Assembly (NCBI GenBank): GCA_016865865.1
Contig: VGOC01000013.1
Coordinates: 1 to 52,441 of the forward strand
Length of the DNA: 52,441 bases
Origin: Chloroflexota bacterium
Lineage (GTDB): Bacteria > Chloroflexota > Anaerolineae > Anaerolineales > UBA11858
Reading direction: 5' to 3'
Shown here: one piece after another, positions 1 to 7,283 of the stretch
Position numbering within the stretch: the stretch's first letter is position 1
How the letters are laid out: each line of letters begins with the position of its first letter
Position numbers and translations under genes: made by a program
Notes under the pieces: generated by a model
Database searches by the model: none
The model's input: only the letters and a program-made list of their open reading frames with translations
What the model was told of the DNA's origin: nothing

Positions 1-148
1 CGCAGGCAGTTAGCCATCCAGCTAACCTTGCCTTGGAAATTTGCTGATTTTTCGCCGATTTGAGCATCTTGCGCTCTATTTGCGCAAAACTTACGTTAAG
101 GGGTTTTTTCAGTGAACTCACTCATTAAATAAAAATACCAACGCTCTT
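1..148 (-). other. Leader region downstream of the riboswitch array, no gene seen
   Basis: On the minus strand this is the stretch between the last aptamer and the off-window gene. It contains a weak stem (TACC...GGTA) followed by a short T run just after the third aptamer, and a further small inverted repeat near 10-27 (TTAGCC...GGCTAA). No convincing reading frame is visible. It is probably 5' untranslated leader or expression platform. Confidence 0.4.
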
Positions 149-404
149 CGGTAGTCTGGCAATCATCATCATTTTATGAAAATGATCTTAGATCCATGAC
201 TTTGCGTCGCCAACTTTCGTTGGCTTTACCTGTTCGGTTGTCTGGCAATCCTGGCCATTCTGGGAATGGCTTTAGATCCATGACTCTGCGCCCCAAACTT
301 TCGTTTGGTTTGCCTTTTCGGTGGTCTTCTTATCATCGCTTTCAACTTACGAAAGCCTTAGATTCAAGACGCTGCTATAGAAGTTTTCACTTATATAGCC
401 TTTT
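149..404 (-). promoter_or_regulatory. Three tandem cyclic-di-GMP-I (GEMM-I) riboswitch-like aptamers
   Basis: Read on the minus strand there are three consecutive units of about 85 nt: 404-319, 318-235 and 231-149. The second and third carry the GEMM-I layout: GG(C/T)AAA, a 6-bp stem capped by a GAAA tetraloop, the (G/A)CGCA(A/G)AGTCATGGATCTAA block, a variable hairpin, then GATTGCCAGAC(A/T)ACCGA. The guanine before G(C/T)AAA and the A of CGCA, which contact the ligand in the Vc2 structure, are kept in both. The first unit is more degenerate: its first stem differs and the CGCA block reads GCGTC. The regulated gene must lie to the left of base 1. Homology is judged by eye, without a covariance search. 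Confidence 0.82.
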
Positions 405-421
405 CGGAGCGCGGCAAAATT

Positions 422-450
422 ATTATCGCGCCCAATCACTATCGTGTCAA
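422..450 (-). promoter_or_regulatory. Sigma70-type promoter upstream of the tandem riboswitches
   Basis: On the minus strand a perfect -35 TTGACA (450-445) is followed after 17 bp by a -10 GATAAT (427-422). Transcription would start near 415, about ten bases before the first aptamer unit and in the same direction. This spacing supports a dedicated promoter for the riboswitch leader. Confidence 0.75.
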
Positions 451-477
451 ATTAATTATAGATTTCACAAAGAACCG

Positions 478-768
478 CTAATACTGCTGGTAATGTCGAA
501 TCGCCTCTTTGATCTCCTGGGCGCCGCCTTTGGGCAGGCCATTGATGAATACCGGCTGGGAACCGCCCGCTGTTTCGATGGTGATATTCGCCCAGAGTAC
601 TCCCGAGTTGATCTTCACCGAGGCGATCTGATCGTAGTTGATGATCTCCTCATCTGAGCCGAATATCCTGCGCTTCAAAAAATGGACGCCATCGGGGGCG
701 ACAGTCACCCGATCCGGAAACCAGAAGTTCCCTTTTGTCAGCCTGCTGGAATAATATACTTTGTCCAT
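478..768 (-). CDS. Small PH-domain-like protein
   Basis: This is a 96-residue protein with no signal peptide or membrane helix. Its pattern of short beta strands (VTVAPDGVHF, IINYDQIASVKI, NITIET) and a final helix (AQEIKEAIRHY) resembles the bacterial PH-like (bPH/YdbS-type) fold, which usually mediates protein or lipid contacts; no catalytic motif is seen. The start at 768 has a good ribosome site (AGGAGAAG). It lies 29 bp downstream of the response regulator on the same strand, so the two are probably co-transcribed. The family assignment rests on fold pattern only and the cellular role is unknown. Confidence 0.7.
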   Translation of the reverse strand: MDKVYYSSRLTKGNFWFPDRVTVAPDGVHFLKRRIFGSDEEIINYDQIASVKINSGVLWANITIETAGGSQPVFINGLPKGGAQEIKEAIRHYQQY

Positions 769-797
769 ATTTCTTCTCCTATGCTGTACATTGTAAA

Positions 798-1163
798 CTA
801 ACCCAAAACCTTTTTGATCCTTTTCAACAATGTGTTGATTTTAAAGGGCTTGACGATATATTCATCACAACCAGCGATGCGGCCTTCTATTATATCTCGC
901 TCCATGCCTTTGGCGGTCACCATTATGACATAGGCGCCCCTCGTGGCCTCATTGCTCCTCAGGTATTTGCAAATCTCGTAACCATCGAACTTTCCCGGCA
1001 ACATGATATCGAGAAGAACCAGGTCCGGCGTTTCTTTGACAGCCAGTTCCAGAGCATCGTCCCCTGTAGTGGCCGTCAATAGACGATAGTCGTCGAAATC
1101 GAGAGTCAGCCTCAAGATATCGAGGATATCGGGTTCGTCTTCAACGATCAGGATTTTCTTCAT
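798..1163 (-). CDS. Single-domain response regulator (CheY-like receiver)
   Basis: This is a 121-residue stand-alone receiver domain with no output domain. The acidic pocket is visible at E8-D9, the phosphoacceptor is D52 in LVLLDIMLP, and the conserved T83 and K105 (KPF) are present. A short insertion (GKFDGYE) follows the active site. Such proteins pass phosphate between a sensor kinase and partners by protein contact. No kinase is encoded nearby, so the partner is unknown. An AAGGAG site sits correctly before the start. The PH-like gene follows in the same operon. Confidence 0.92.
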   Translation of the reverse strand: MKKILIVEDEPDILDILRLTLDFDDYRLLTATTGDDALELAVKETPDLVLLDIMLPGKFDGYEICKYLRSNEATRGAYVIMVTAKGMERDIIEGRIAGCDEYIVKPFKINTLLKRIKKVLG

Positions 1164-1199
1164 CGCTTCTCCTTAGAGACTGTTTAAAAGTCGCCAGAA

Positions 1200-1289
1200 A
1201 CCACAGATAAACACAGATAAACACAGATTTTCTTGATGAACTGCCGTCTTTTATCGCCGAAATCCCTTTTGTCTGTGTTCATCTGTGGC
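1200..1289. repeat. Heptad-type direct repeats forming an imperfect palindrome
   Basis: The left side has direct repeats built on CACAGATAAA (1201-1228). The right side has their inverse (TCTGTGTTCATCTGTGG, near 1272-1288). Together they could form a long imperfect hairpin in the gap between the response regulator and the B12 riboswitch leader. Similar constructions recur elsewhere in this window. Confidence 0.7.
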
Positions 1290-1336
1290 CGATTTGTGTT
1301 TTAAAACACTCTCTTACAGAAAAATTTCCTCCACAA

Positions 1337-1366
1337 TTGTACACCATAGAGAGGGGATAGTATGAT
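1337..1366 (+). promoter_or_regulatory. Probable promoter of the cobalamin operon
   Basis: TTGTAC at 1337-1342 and TATGAT at 1361-1366 are separated by 18 bp. The start would be near 1373, about 40 bases before the first base of the cobalamin aptamer. Both boxes are imperfect, so this is a prediction from position and sequence. Confidence 0.45.
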
Positions 1367-1412
1367 AGAATTGCCTTCGTAACATCAGACAGCACTTGAA
1401 CAATTAATCATC

Positions 1413-1606
1413 CGATCGTGGCCCCTGATCCCCCGGATGGGAAGGTTCGAAGGCGAAGCCGGTGCGCTTAGCAAGCCAGTCCGGCGCTGACCCGCAACTG
1501 TGAGGAGAGTCATTAATCCAAAGTCTGACAGTTAATAGCCGACGCTACAAGACTATCAGACTTCGGACTATTAGACTCCCCAAGCCAGGCCGCCCGCCAC
1601 GATCGT
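1413..1606 (+). promoter_or_regulatory. Cobalamin (B12) riboswitch
   Basis: The aptamer is closed by a perfect 9-bp P1 stem (CGATCGTGG at 1413-1421 with CCACGATCG at 1598-1606). Inside are the conserved GAAGCCGGTG, GCGCTGACCCGCAACTGT and B12-box AAGCCAGGCCGCCCGCC blocks. The variable region holds its own long hairpin (AAGTCTGA...TCAGACTT). It lies upstream of a BtuF-like lipoprotein and cobT, cobS and cobU, matching the usual role of repressing B12 uptake and synthesis genes when adenosylcobalamin is plentiful. Confidence 0.95.
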
Positions 1607-1628
1607 GATTTCCACTAACCCTCGCGGA

Positions 1629-1707
1629 TAGGAGGTGGGAATGCCGAAAGAAATCTATTAGCATAAACCATTCTACTACCTCCCCTGTCCCTGCGGCAGG
1701 GGTTTTT
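1629..1707 (+). terminator. Intrinsic terminator and possible antiterminator of the B12 riboswitch
   Basis: A GC-rich stem (CCCTG-CGG-CAGGG, 1689-1701, extended by CCCCTG/CAGGGG) is followed by TTTTT at 1703-1707. Just upstream, GGAGGTGGGAATG (from about 1631) can pair with CATTCTACTACCTCC (about 1669-1683), which overlaps the base of the terminator. This gives a plausible alternative fold for ligand-controlled attenuation. The alternative pairing is inference. Confidence 0.7.
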
Positions 1708-1749
1708 GATTCTGCTCACGAGTCAAGAAAAAACTAATACAGAGAAGGC

Positions 1750-1800
1750 GGGGCAGCACACATGGGGGCATGCTCCGAACGCCCCCATGTGTGCTGCCCC
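1750..1800. repeat. Perfect inverted repeat with 20-bp arms just upstream of btuF-like gene
   Basis: The arms 1750-1769 and 1781-1800 are exact reverse complements around an 11-base loop. They begin GGGGCAGCACAC and end GTGTGCTGCCCC. The hairpin lies between the riboswitch terminator and the ribosome site at 1831, and has no T run. It could be a small mobile palindrome or an mRNA stabilising or translation-affecting stem. Confidence 0.85.
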
Positions 1801-1845
1801 GAATCCCTTGCTCGAAGATTTGTTTGTTCGAAGGAGTTACACGAC

Positions 1846-2793
1846 ATGTCGAAAAAAATACTCATTCCAATTTCCATACTAGCGATCATCGCCTTGCCCA
1901 TCCTGGGGGCATGCGCGCCGCAAGCAGCGCCGATCGAAGATGCTGCCCCAGAAGTGCTCGAATTAGAAGACGGGCTTGGACGAATAGTCTCCATCGAGCT
2001 TCCCGTCGAAAGGATCATCTCGCTTGCGCCCTCCAACACCGAGATTCTCTTCGCCGTCGGGGCAGGGGAACAGGTCATCGGGCGGGATAGCGTCTCGAAT
2101 TACCCGGAACAGGCCATGCAAGTCACCGACATCGGCGGCGGCTGGGGCGACCTGAACACCGAGACCATCCTGACGATGGACTCTGATCTGGTGCTGGCCG
2201 CCGAGTTGACCGCCCCCGAGCAAATCCAAACCCTGGAAGACCTGGGGTTGACCGTCTACGCGCTGGCCAACCCCGTTGATCAGGAAGGCTTGTTCGAGAA
2301 CCTGCGCATCGTCGCCCAAATCACCGGCCACGAAGATGAAGCAGAAACGCTGATCGCAGAACTTCGCGGCCGCGTCGATGTCGTGCTGGCAAAAGTCGCC
2401 ACCGTCGAGGAACGCCCCCTGGTGTTCTACGAGCTGGACGCCACCGATCCAAACGCCCCGTGGACAGCAGGGCCGGGCACCTTCCATGACGCCCTGATCA
2501 ACCTGGCCGGCGGCGCCAACGTCGGCAGCGTTCTCGAGGGCGCCTGGGTACAGATCAACCTGGAAGAACTCATTGCCCAAGACCCAGAGATCATCCTGCT
2601 GGGCGATAATTTCTACGGCGGCGTGACCCCTGAAGATGTGGCCTCCCGCGCCGGCTGGGATAGCCTCTCGGCGGTGCAGAAGGGACAGATCTACATATTC
2701 AACGATGATCTTATCAGCCGCCCCGGCCCGCGCCTGGTAGATGGGCTGGAAGAGCTAGCTAAATTCCTGCACCCTGAGTTGTTCGAGGAGTAA
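1846..2793 (+). CDS. btuF: BtuF-like periplasmic cobalamin-binding lipoprotein
   Basis: This is a 315-residue ABC-transporter substrate-binding protein of the helical-backbone (TroA/BtuF) type. A lipoprotein signal peptide ends in LGAC with C23 as the lipid-anchored cysteine. The mature part starts with the typical RIISLAPSNTEILFAVGAG segment of vitamin B12 or iron-chelate binders. The start at 1846 was chosen because an AAGGAG site lies ten bases upstream and it places the signal peptide at the N terminus; an earlier in-frame start would run through the inverted repeat. The upstream B12 riboswitch and downstream cob genes point to cobalamin or cobinamide as ligand. No permease or ATPase partner is adjacent, which is unusual. 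Confidence 0.85.
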   Translation: MSKKILIPISILAIIALPILGACAPQAAPIEDAAPEVLELEDGLGRIVSIELPVERIISLAPSNTEILFAVGAGEQVIGRDSVSNYPEQAMQVTDIGGGWGDLNTETILTMDSDLVLAAELTAPEQIQTLEDLGLTVYALANPVDQEGLFENLRIVAQITGHEDEAETLIAELRGRVDVVLAKVATVEERPLVFYELDATDPNAPWTAGPGTFHDALINLAGGANVGSVLEGAWVQINLEELIAQDPEIILLGDNFYGGVTPEDVASRAGWDSLSAVQKGQIYIFNDDLISRPGPRLVDGLEELAKFLHPELFEE

Positions 2794-2970
2794 TACTCAG
2801 GCGGTCACCCTCTTATATGTTGTTGGCTAGAAACCCAAGCCAGATTTCACCGCAAAGACGCAAAAGTCGCAAAGATTATGCTTATTCGCCGGACGGGCTT
2901 TTGATCTTTTTTGTGATCTACTGATACTCAAGCTGATGGCACAACTATTGAACAAACACAAGGATTACCC

Positions 2971-4020
2971 ATGACTCTGCAAGATTTGATCTCGAAAATC
3001 CAACCTCTCGACGAAGCCGCTATGCAAACTGCCCGCGCACGCCAGGACGACCTGACCAAGCCGCGCGGCAGCCTGGGACAGCTCGAATCGCTCTCCGTGC
3101 AAATCGCCGGGATCACCGGCCAGGCGCGCCAGAAGATCGAGCACAAAGTCGTCATCACCATGGCGGGGGATCACGGCGTGGTGGCCGAGGGCGTCAGCGC
3201 CTATCCCTCCGAGGTTACCCCGCAGATGGTGATGAATTTCGTCTCCGGCGGCGCAGCCATCAATGTGCTGGCGCGGCATGTCGGTGCGCGCGTAGTCATC
3301 GTGGATATGGGCGTCGCCAGCGAGATCGAACATCCCGCGGTGGTGAACAAGAAAATTGCCCTGGGAACGAATAACATCGCCCAAGGTCCCGCCATGTCCC
3401 ACCAGCAGGCCATCCAGTCCATCGAGGCCGGGATTTCGGTAGTCGAGGCAGAAATCGAAAAAGGCCTCGACATCGTGGCGACTGGCGATATGGGCATCGG
3501 CAACACCTCCCCCTCGGCGGCCATCGCCGCAGCCATCACCGGGCGATCTGTCCAAGAGATCACCGGGCGCGGCGCCGGCATTGATGACGCTGGCTTGCAG
3601 CGTAAAATCAACGCCATACAAAAAGCGTTGGAGGTCAACCGACCCAACCCCAAAGATGGCCTGGATGTTCTCGCCAAAGTCGGGGGCTTCGAAATCGGCG
3701 GGCTGACAGGCGCAATACTGGCCGCCGCAGCGCGCCGCAAGCCGGTAGTCGTTGACGGCTTCATCTCCACCGCCGCGGCGATGATCGCCGTCAGTCTGGC
3801 ACCGGCTGCCCGCCCTTACCTGATCGCCGCCCACCGCTCGCAGGAACTCGGCCACCAGATCATGTTAGAATGGCTGGACCTGCAACCGCTGCTTGACCTG
3901 GATATGCGCCTGGGCGAAGGCACAGGCGCGGCCTTAGCTCTCTCGCTCGCCGAAGCCGCCTGCAAGATCCTCGACGAAATGGCGACTTTCTCCGAGGCCG
4001 GCGTTTCGGATAAGGAGTAA
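2971..4020 (+). CDS. cobT: Nicotinate-nucleotide-dimethylbenzimidazole phosphoribosyltransferase CobT
   Basis: This 349-residue enzyme activates the lower ligand of B12: it transfers phosphoribose from nicotinate mononucleotide to 5,6-dimethylbenzimidazole, giving alpha-ribazole phosphate. The family signature KPRGSLG (residues 30-36) and the catalytic glutamate E316 in GEGTGA are present, and the length is normal. It starts 177 bp after the BtuF-like gene with an AAGGA site, and cobS and cobU follow on the same strand, so the operon probably covers nucleotide-loop assembly under the upstream B12 riboswitch. Confidence 0.96.
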   Translation: MTLQDLISKIQPLDEAAMQTARARQDDLTKPRGSLGQLESLSVQIAGITGQARQKIEHKVVITMAGDHGVVAEGVSAYPSEVTPQMVMNFVSGGAAINVLARHVGARVVIVDMGVASEIEHPAVVNKKIALGTNNIAQGPAMSHQQAIQSIEAGISVVEAEIEKGLDIVATGDMGIGNTSPSAAIAAAITGRSVQEITGRGAGIDDAGLQRKINAIQKALEVNRPNPKDGLDVLAKVGGFEIGGLTGAILAAAARRKPVVVDGFISTAAAMIAVSLAPAARPYLIAAHRSQELGHQIMLEWLDLQPLLDLDMRLGEGTGAALALSLAEAACKILDEMATFSEAGVSDKE

Positions 4021-4025
4021 ACTCA

Positions 4026-4058
4026 AGACCCTAAAGGTCTTCAAGACCTTTAGGGTCT
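4026..4058. repeat. Perfect inverted repeat between cobT and cobS
   Basis: AGACCCTAAAGGTCT (4026-4040) and its exact reverse complement (4044-4058) are separated by three bases. The stem lies in the 53-bp gap between cobT and cobS and lacks a T run. It looks like a short dispersed palindrome or an mRNA processing stem rather than a terminator. Confidence 0.85.
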
Positions 4059-4073
4059 CACGCTCACGCTGAA

Positions 4074-4802
4074 ATGATTCCTTTCCTCGCCGCCCTGCAA
4101 TTCCTCACCCTCAGCCCCCCGCTGGTCAGGCGCGCCTTCACCGAAAAAGAACTCGGTCAGGCGGCTGGTTTCTACCCGCTGGTCGGCGTCCTGATCGGGG
4201 CGCTGCTCTACGGCGCTAATTACGGCCTTGCCCTGATCGCCCCCGATGCGCTGCGCGCCGCCCTGCTGCTGGCTTTGTGGATATTGCTGACCGGCGCGCT
4301 GCATCTGGATGGATTGCTGGATACCTTCGATGGGATATTCGGTGGACACACGCCGGAACGTCGTTTGGAGATCATGCGCGATGAACGGGTGGGCGCATTC
4401 GGACTCAGCGCAGGCGTGATCCTGCTCCTGATGAAATTCTCCGCCCTGAGTGGATTCCTGCAATCCGCCCCGGCGTTGATCCTGATCCCCGCGGCGAGTC
4501 GCTGGGGGATGACCCTGGCCGTGTTCGCCTTCCCCTACGCCCGCCCCGAGGGATTGGGCAGCGCCGTCAAAGCGCACACCACCTGGAGACAGGTCGCCTT
4601 CGCCACCCTGACCGTTCTGATCACAGCCTGGGTTTGCGCCGGATGGATCGGTTTGATCGCCCTCGGGGGCACGCCGCTGCTCGTTTGGGCAGGTTCAACT
4701 TTCGTCCTGGCCCGCATCCCCGGCCTGACCGGCGATATCTACGGCGCCATCAACGAACTGGCGGAGTTAGTAGCAGTCGTCTTCTTCGCGATCAGTATTT
4801 GA
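4074..4802 (+). CDS. cobS: Adenosylcobinamide-GDP ribazoletransferase (cobalamin synthase) CobS
   Basis: This 242-residue integral membrane enzyme joins adenosylcobinamide-GDP to alpha-ribazole (phosphate), the last joining step in adenosylcobalamin synthesis. The conserved metal-binding acidic motif is seen as HLDGLLDTFDG near residues 77-87, followed by several hydrophobic helices. Length is typical. It lies between cobT and cobU, with a short palindrome upstream and a MITE-like element downstream, so downstream cobU expression may be affected by that insertion. Confidence 0.95.
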   Translation: MIPFLAALQFLTLSPPLVRRAFTEKELGQAAGFYPLVGVLIGALLYGANYGLALIAPDALRAALLLALWILLTGALHLDGLLDTFDGIFGGHTPERRLEIMRDERVGAFGLSAGVILLLMKFSALSGFLQSAPALILIPAASRWGMTLAVFAFPYARPEGLGSAVKAHTTWRQVAFATLTVLITAWVCAGWIGLIALGGTPLLVWAGSTFVLARIPGLTGDIYGAINELAELVAVVFFAISI

Positions 4803-4810
4803 CTACAGAA

Positions 4811-4922
4811 GTAACTGCTCAGCCATCGAACGGATTAGCCCGAAAAAAGGGTGTGCGAAGGGGGCGTAGCCCCCTTCGCACACCCTTTTTTCGAGAACTT
4901 CCCCGTATGGCTGAGTAGTTAC
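4811..4922 (+). mobile_element. MITE-like palindromic element, copy a (between cobS and cobU)
   Basis: This ~112-bp element has termini GTAACTGCTCAGCCA / TGGCTGAGTAGTTAC and an inner near-perfect palindrome (CGAAAAAAGGGTGTGCGAAG...). The flanks CTACAGAA and TTACAGAA match at 7 of 8 positions, consistent with a slightly decayed 8-bp target duplication. Three further copies occur at 6854, 32040 and 38641. There is no coding capacity. The GTAA ends and 8-bp duplication fit the IS66 family as a possible helper. Confidence 0.85.
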
Positions 4923-4936
4923 TTACAGAAAACACC

Positions 4937-5515
4937 ATGGGAAAACTGACTTTACTCATCGGCGGCGCACGCAGTGGAAAATCAACCTGCGCCGAAAAAC
5001 TGGCTTCCGAGCGCGGCAATGACATCCTTTACATTGCCACCGCACAGGCGCTCGACCCGGAAATGGCGGCGCGCATCGAAAAGCACAAAGGTCGGCGGCC
5101 GCAAAACTGGCGAGCGCTGGAGATTCCACACGGCATCGCCGATGCCCTGCGTGATAACACGCCGCCCGCCGACCTGATCCTGCTCGATTGCCTGACCATG
5201 TTGGTCAGCAACCTGGTGCTGACCGTCACCGACGAAGAATTCGAACCGGATAAGGGGCGCGCCGAAGAAATCGTGGCTGACGAAATCGAGTCGCTGTTGG
5301 CAATCATCAAGAAAAGCCGCGTCGATTGGATTATCGTCTCGAACGAAGTCGGCATGGGTCTTGTGCCGGCCTACCCCCTCGGGCGCGTCTACCGCGATCT
5401 GCTGGGATGGGCCAATCGCAAAGTCGCCGCGGCGGCCGACGAGGTGTATCTATTGGTGGCAGGGTTGATGCTGCCGCTTCACCAACTGGCCTCCTCGTCG
5501 CATTCTTTCGTTTGA
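4937..5515 (+). CDS. cobU: Adenosylcobinamide kinase / guanylyltransferase CobU
   Basis: This is a 192-residue bifunctional enzyme that phosphorylates adenosylcobinamide and then attaches GMP to it, giving adenosylcobinamide-GDP for CobS. The P-loop GGARSGKST (residues 9-17) is at the N terminus. H50 in ARIEKHKGRRP fits the family histidine that carries GMP. LILLDCLTMLVSN and NEVGMGLVP are also typical. It is the last gene of the cob operon. Its last 37 bases overlap the 3' end of the converging SGNH gene, and its C-terminal tail is slightly extended compared with the usual end. Confidence 0.93.
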   Translation: MGKLTLLIGGARSGKSTCAEKLASERGNDILYIATAQALDPEMAARIEKHKGRRPQNWRALEIPHGIADALRDNTPPADLILLDCLTMLVSNLVLTVTDEEFEPDKGRAEEIVADEIESLLAIIKKSRVDWIIVSNEVGMGLVPAYPLGRVYRDLLGWANRKVAAAADEVYLLVAGLMLPLHQLASSSHSFV

Positions 5516-6630
5516 ACCTCCCCATATCTCTCTGCCAGGAATGGGCACAGACGAGCATAGAGTATTTCTGCGACTTTTTGCGCGCCTACGGGGGTGAAAT
5601 GATACACATCGTAAAAATACTGCGAGCTTTTTTGTAATTCATCCGCAAGATCAACGACCAAAACCCCATTCTCGTCCCCGACGTTTCTAGTCACCCCATT
5701 ATACAGTTCCAGTATCTCCCATTGGGTTTGTCCATCTAACTCTCCCACCTCGATGCGCGCCAGATCAACCCCGGTGATGTCATCAACGCCATATCCATAG
5801 AGAGCCGGTTGGGTGATCAATACAGGCTCGATGCCACTTTCCCTGGATATTTCTATGAGCCTCCTCAACCTGTCCTCATAATGAGTGAGATAGTCCTGGC
5901 GATGACGTTGTAGAACTTCTTCCCTTTCCTGCCTGGACACTTCCACGGATGGATATTCAGATATCTCCTTGCCTGAGTGACCGATATCACGCTCTTGGGT
6001 GGCGATGAACCTGGCGAGATTGAACAAAAGCGCCACAACCTCGCTGCGCACGGCAGCAGATTTCACCAGACCAAGGACGCTGGTTGTATTCACTTGGGCT
6101 CTGCGATCATCTTCCCCCATCTCCTCTAACCCCATATCGTTAGCCCCCACAAGGAACAGGACCACGTCTGGGCGCAGTCGAACCACATAATCTTCCATCA
6201 AGACGATATGCCCATACGTCGAATGTCCATCCAGGCCAGCGTTGTTGATCCACATTTTCGAGAAATGATCCTTGAGCCTCAGCCCAAGTTTGTCCACCCA
6301 GGTTTGACCTTCCGAAAGATAAAAACATTCTGTCGTGCTGCCCCCAACAGCCAGGATCGTCAGATATTCCTGGAAATCTGCTGGCGGCTCCTCGCCTCGG
6401 AAACCCAGGGAATTTTTCTCGTGAAGTATAAACTCGTCCAGTCCTTCGATTGTTGTGTTGTGTATTTCATACTGGCGATGTACGGGCATAACGATCTTGT
6501 CCCCCTTGATCCGAAAGCCAAAAGGGTTGCCAAGCACCCTGAGCAGGATTTCCAGCGCCGCGAAGGCAAAACAGAATCCCAGCGCCATCACGAGAAGATT
6601 CTTGGCGAGGTCTACCCTTTTATTTTTCAT
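5479..6630 (-). CDS. Membrane-anchored SGNH/GDSL-like hydrolase
   Basis: With the start at 6630 this is a 383-residue protein beginning with a hydrophobic anchor (about residues 8-28). Family blocks are visible: GGSTTE with the nucleophile serine, GAND for the oxyanion hole, and DVYHFTPVGAQ carrying the catalytic Asp-His pair near the C terminus. Members are lipases, esterases or carbohydrate O-acetyl esterases; the substrate here is unknown. Earlier in-frame starts exist (ATG at 6642, TTG at 6684) but none has a clear ribosome site. The gene converges on cobU with a 37-bp overlap and appears to stand alone. Confidence 0.82.
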   Translation of the reverse strand: MKNKRVDLAKNLLVMALGFCFAFAALEILLRVLGNPFGFRIKGDKIVMPVHRQYEIHNTTIEGLDEFILHEKNSLGFRGEEPPADFQEYLTILAVGGSTTECFYLSEGQTWVDKLGLRLKDHFSKMWINNAGLDGHSTYGHIVLMEDYVVRLRPDVVLFLVGANDMGLEEMGEDDRRAQVNTTSVLGLVKSAAVRSEVVALLFNLARFIATQERDIGHSGKEISEYPSVEVSRQEREEVLQRHRQDYLTHYEDRLRRLIEISRESGIEPVLITQPALYGYGVDDITGVDLARIEVGELDGQTQWEILELYNGVTRNVGDENGVLVVDLADELQKSSQYFYDVYHFTPVGAQKVAEILYARLCPFLAERYGEVQTKECDEEASW

Positions 6631-6853
6631 CGAATGATCCATGCAGCGGTTGCAGAATATCTTCCATCGAGGAGCATTCAGCAATTCTATCTGGCAGCCA
6701 TCCGGCTGTCAATTACGTACCGCTGAAAGCGCGGAGTTGGCTGAAGCCAATTGATGTGCGCGATAACAGGTATCTCGTGGTATAAACGACTCTTGATACT
6801 GTTGTTAGTCGCCACTTTCACAGCGAGATTCCAAAGCCACATACATTAAATGT
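6631..6853. other. Upstream region of the SGNH gene, nothing recognised
   Basis: This stretch holds the possible extended 5' end of the hydrolase gene and about 130 bp without a convincing reading frame, RNA gene or repeat before the MITE copy at 6854. Confidence 0.4.
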
Positions 6854-6963
6854 AACTGCTCAGCCATCGAACGGATTAGTCCGAAAAAAGGGTGTGCGAA
6901 GGGGGCTACGCCCCCTTCGCACACCCTTTTTTCGGGAACTTCCCCGTATGGCTGAGGAGTTAC
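6854..6963 (+). mobile_element. MITE-like palindromic element, copy b (upstream of brnT-like gene)
   Basis: It has the same termini (GTAACTGCTCAGCCA on the left) and inner palindrome as copy a and lies in the same orientation. The 8-bp flanks CATTAAAT and CATATACT match at only 5 of 8 positions, so the target duplication has decayed or been lost, suggesting an older insertion. It ends 48 bp before the brnT-like start and may carry or disturb that promoter. Confidence 0.83.
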
Positions 6964-7010
6964 CATATACTCCCCGCGCGTGAAGGGTGAGTCATTGCTA
7001 TACTTATCAC

Positions 7011-7262
7011 ATGCGCATTGACTATATTGTCTGTCCTGCTGATATTGAAGACAAACTTGTTACCAAACATCATGTTACTGCCTTGGAAGCGAAGCAGACC
7101 ATTCTCAACAATCCACGAATACATTTCGCCGAACAAGGTTATACTGAGGGTGAAAATGTCTACGCAGCATTTGGTCAATCATTTGGCGGAAGATATTTGT
7201 CAGTATTCTTTGTCTACAAACCAGCCAGCCACACAGCCATATTATCAGCGCTCGTGATATAA
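7011..7262 (+). pseudogene. BrnT-family toxin with C-terminal frameshift
   Basis: The 83-residue product matches BrnT-type RNase toxins: EDKLVTKHHVTALEAKQTI, then NPRIHFAEQGYTEGENVYAAFGQ and GRYLSVFFVYK. The family normally ends in an SARD(M/I)...KERR.Y segment. That segment is encoded here in another frame: after ILSA the alternative frame reads ARDISKKERKSYGRK and stops at 7297, while the current frame ends in ALVI at 7262. A 1- or 2-base indel near 7247-7252 explains this. The antitoxin gene overlaps the restored end, as is usual for brnTA. It may be an inactivated toxin or a sequencing error. A GTG start at 6987 is possible but less likely. Confidence 0.75.
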
Positions 7263-7283
7263 GCAAGAAGGAACGAAAGTCCT

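Noticed and set aside
149-404. cGAMP-selective (GEMM-Ib) reading of the riboswitches
   Set aside because: Aligning the GG(C/T)AAA segment to Vc2 and to the Geobacter aptamer by memory puts a G, not an A, at the specificity position, so c-di-GMP is more likely.
196-657. 153-residue plus-strand reading frame at the left edge
   Set aside because: It runs antisense through the tandem riboswitches and the PH-like gene and has no protein-like pattern or ribosome site.
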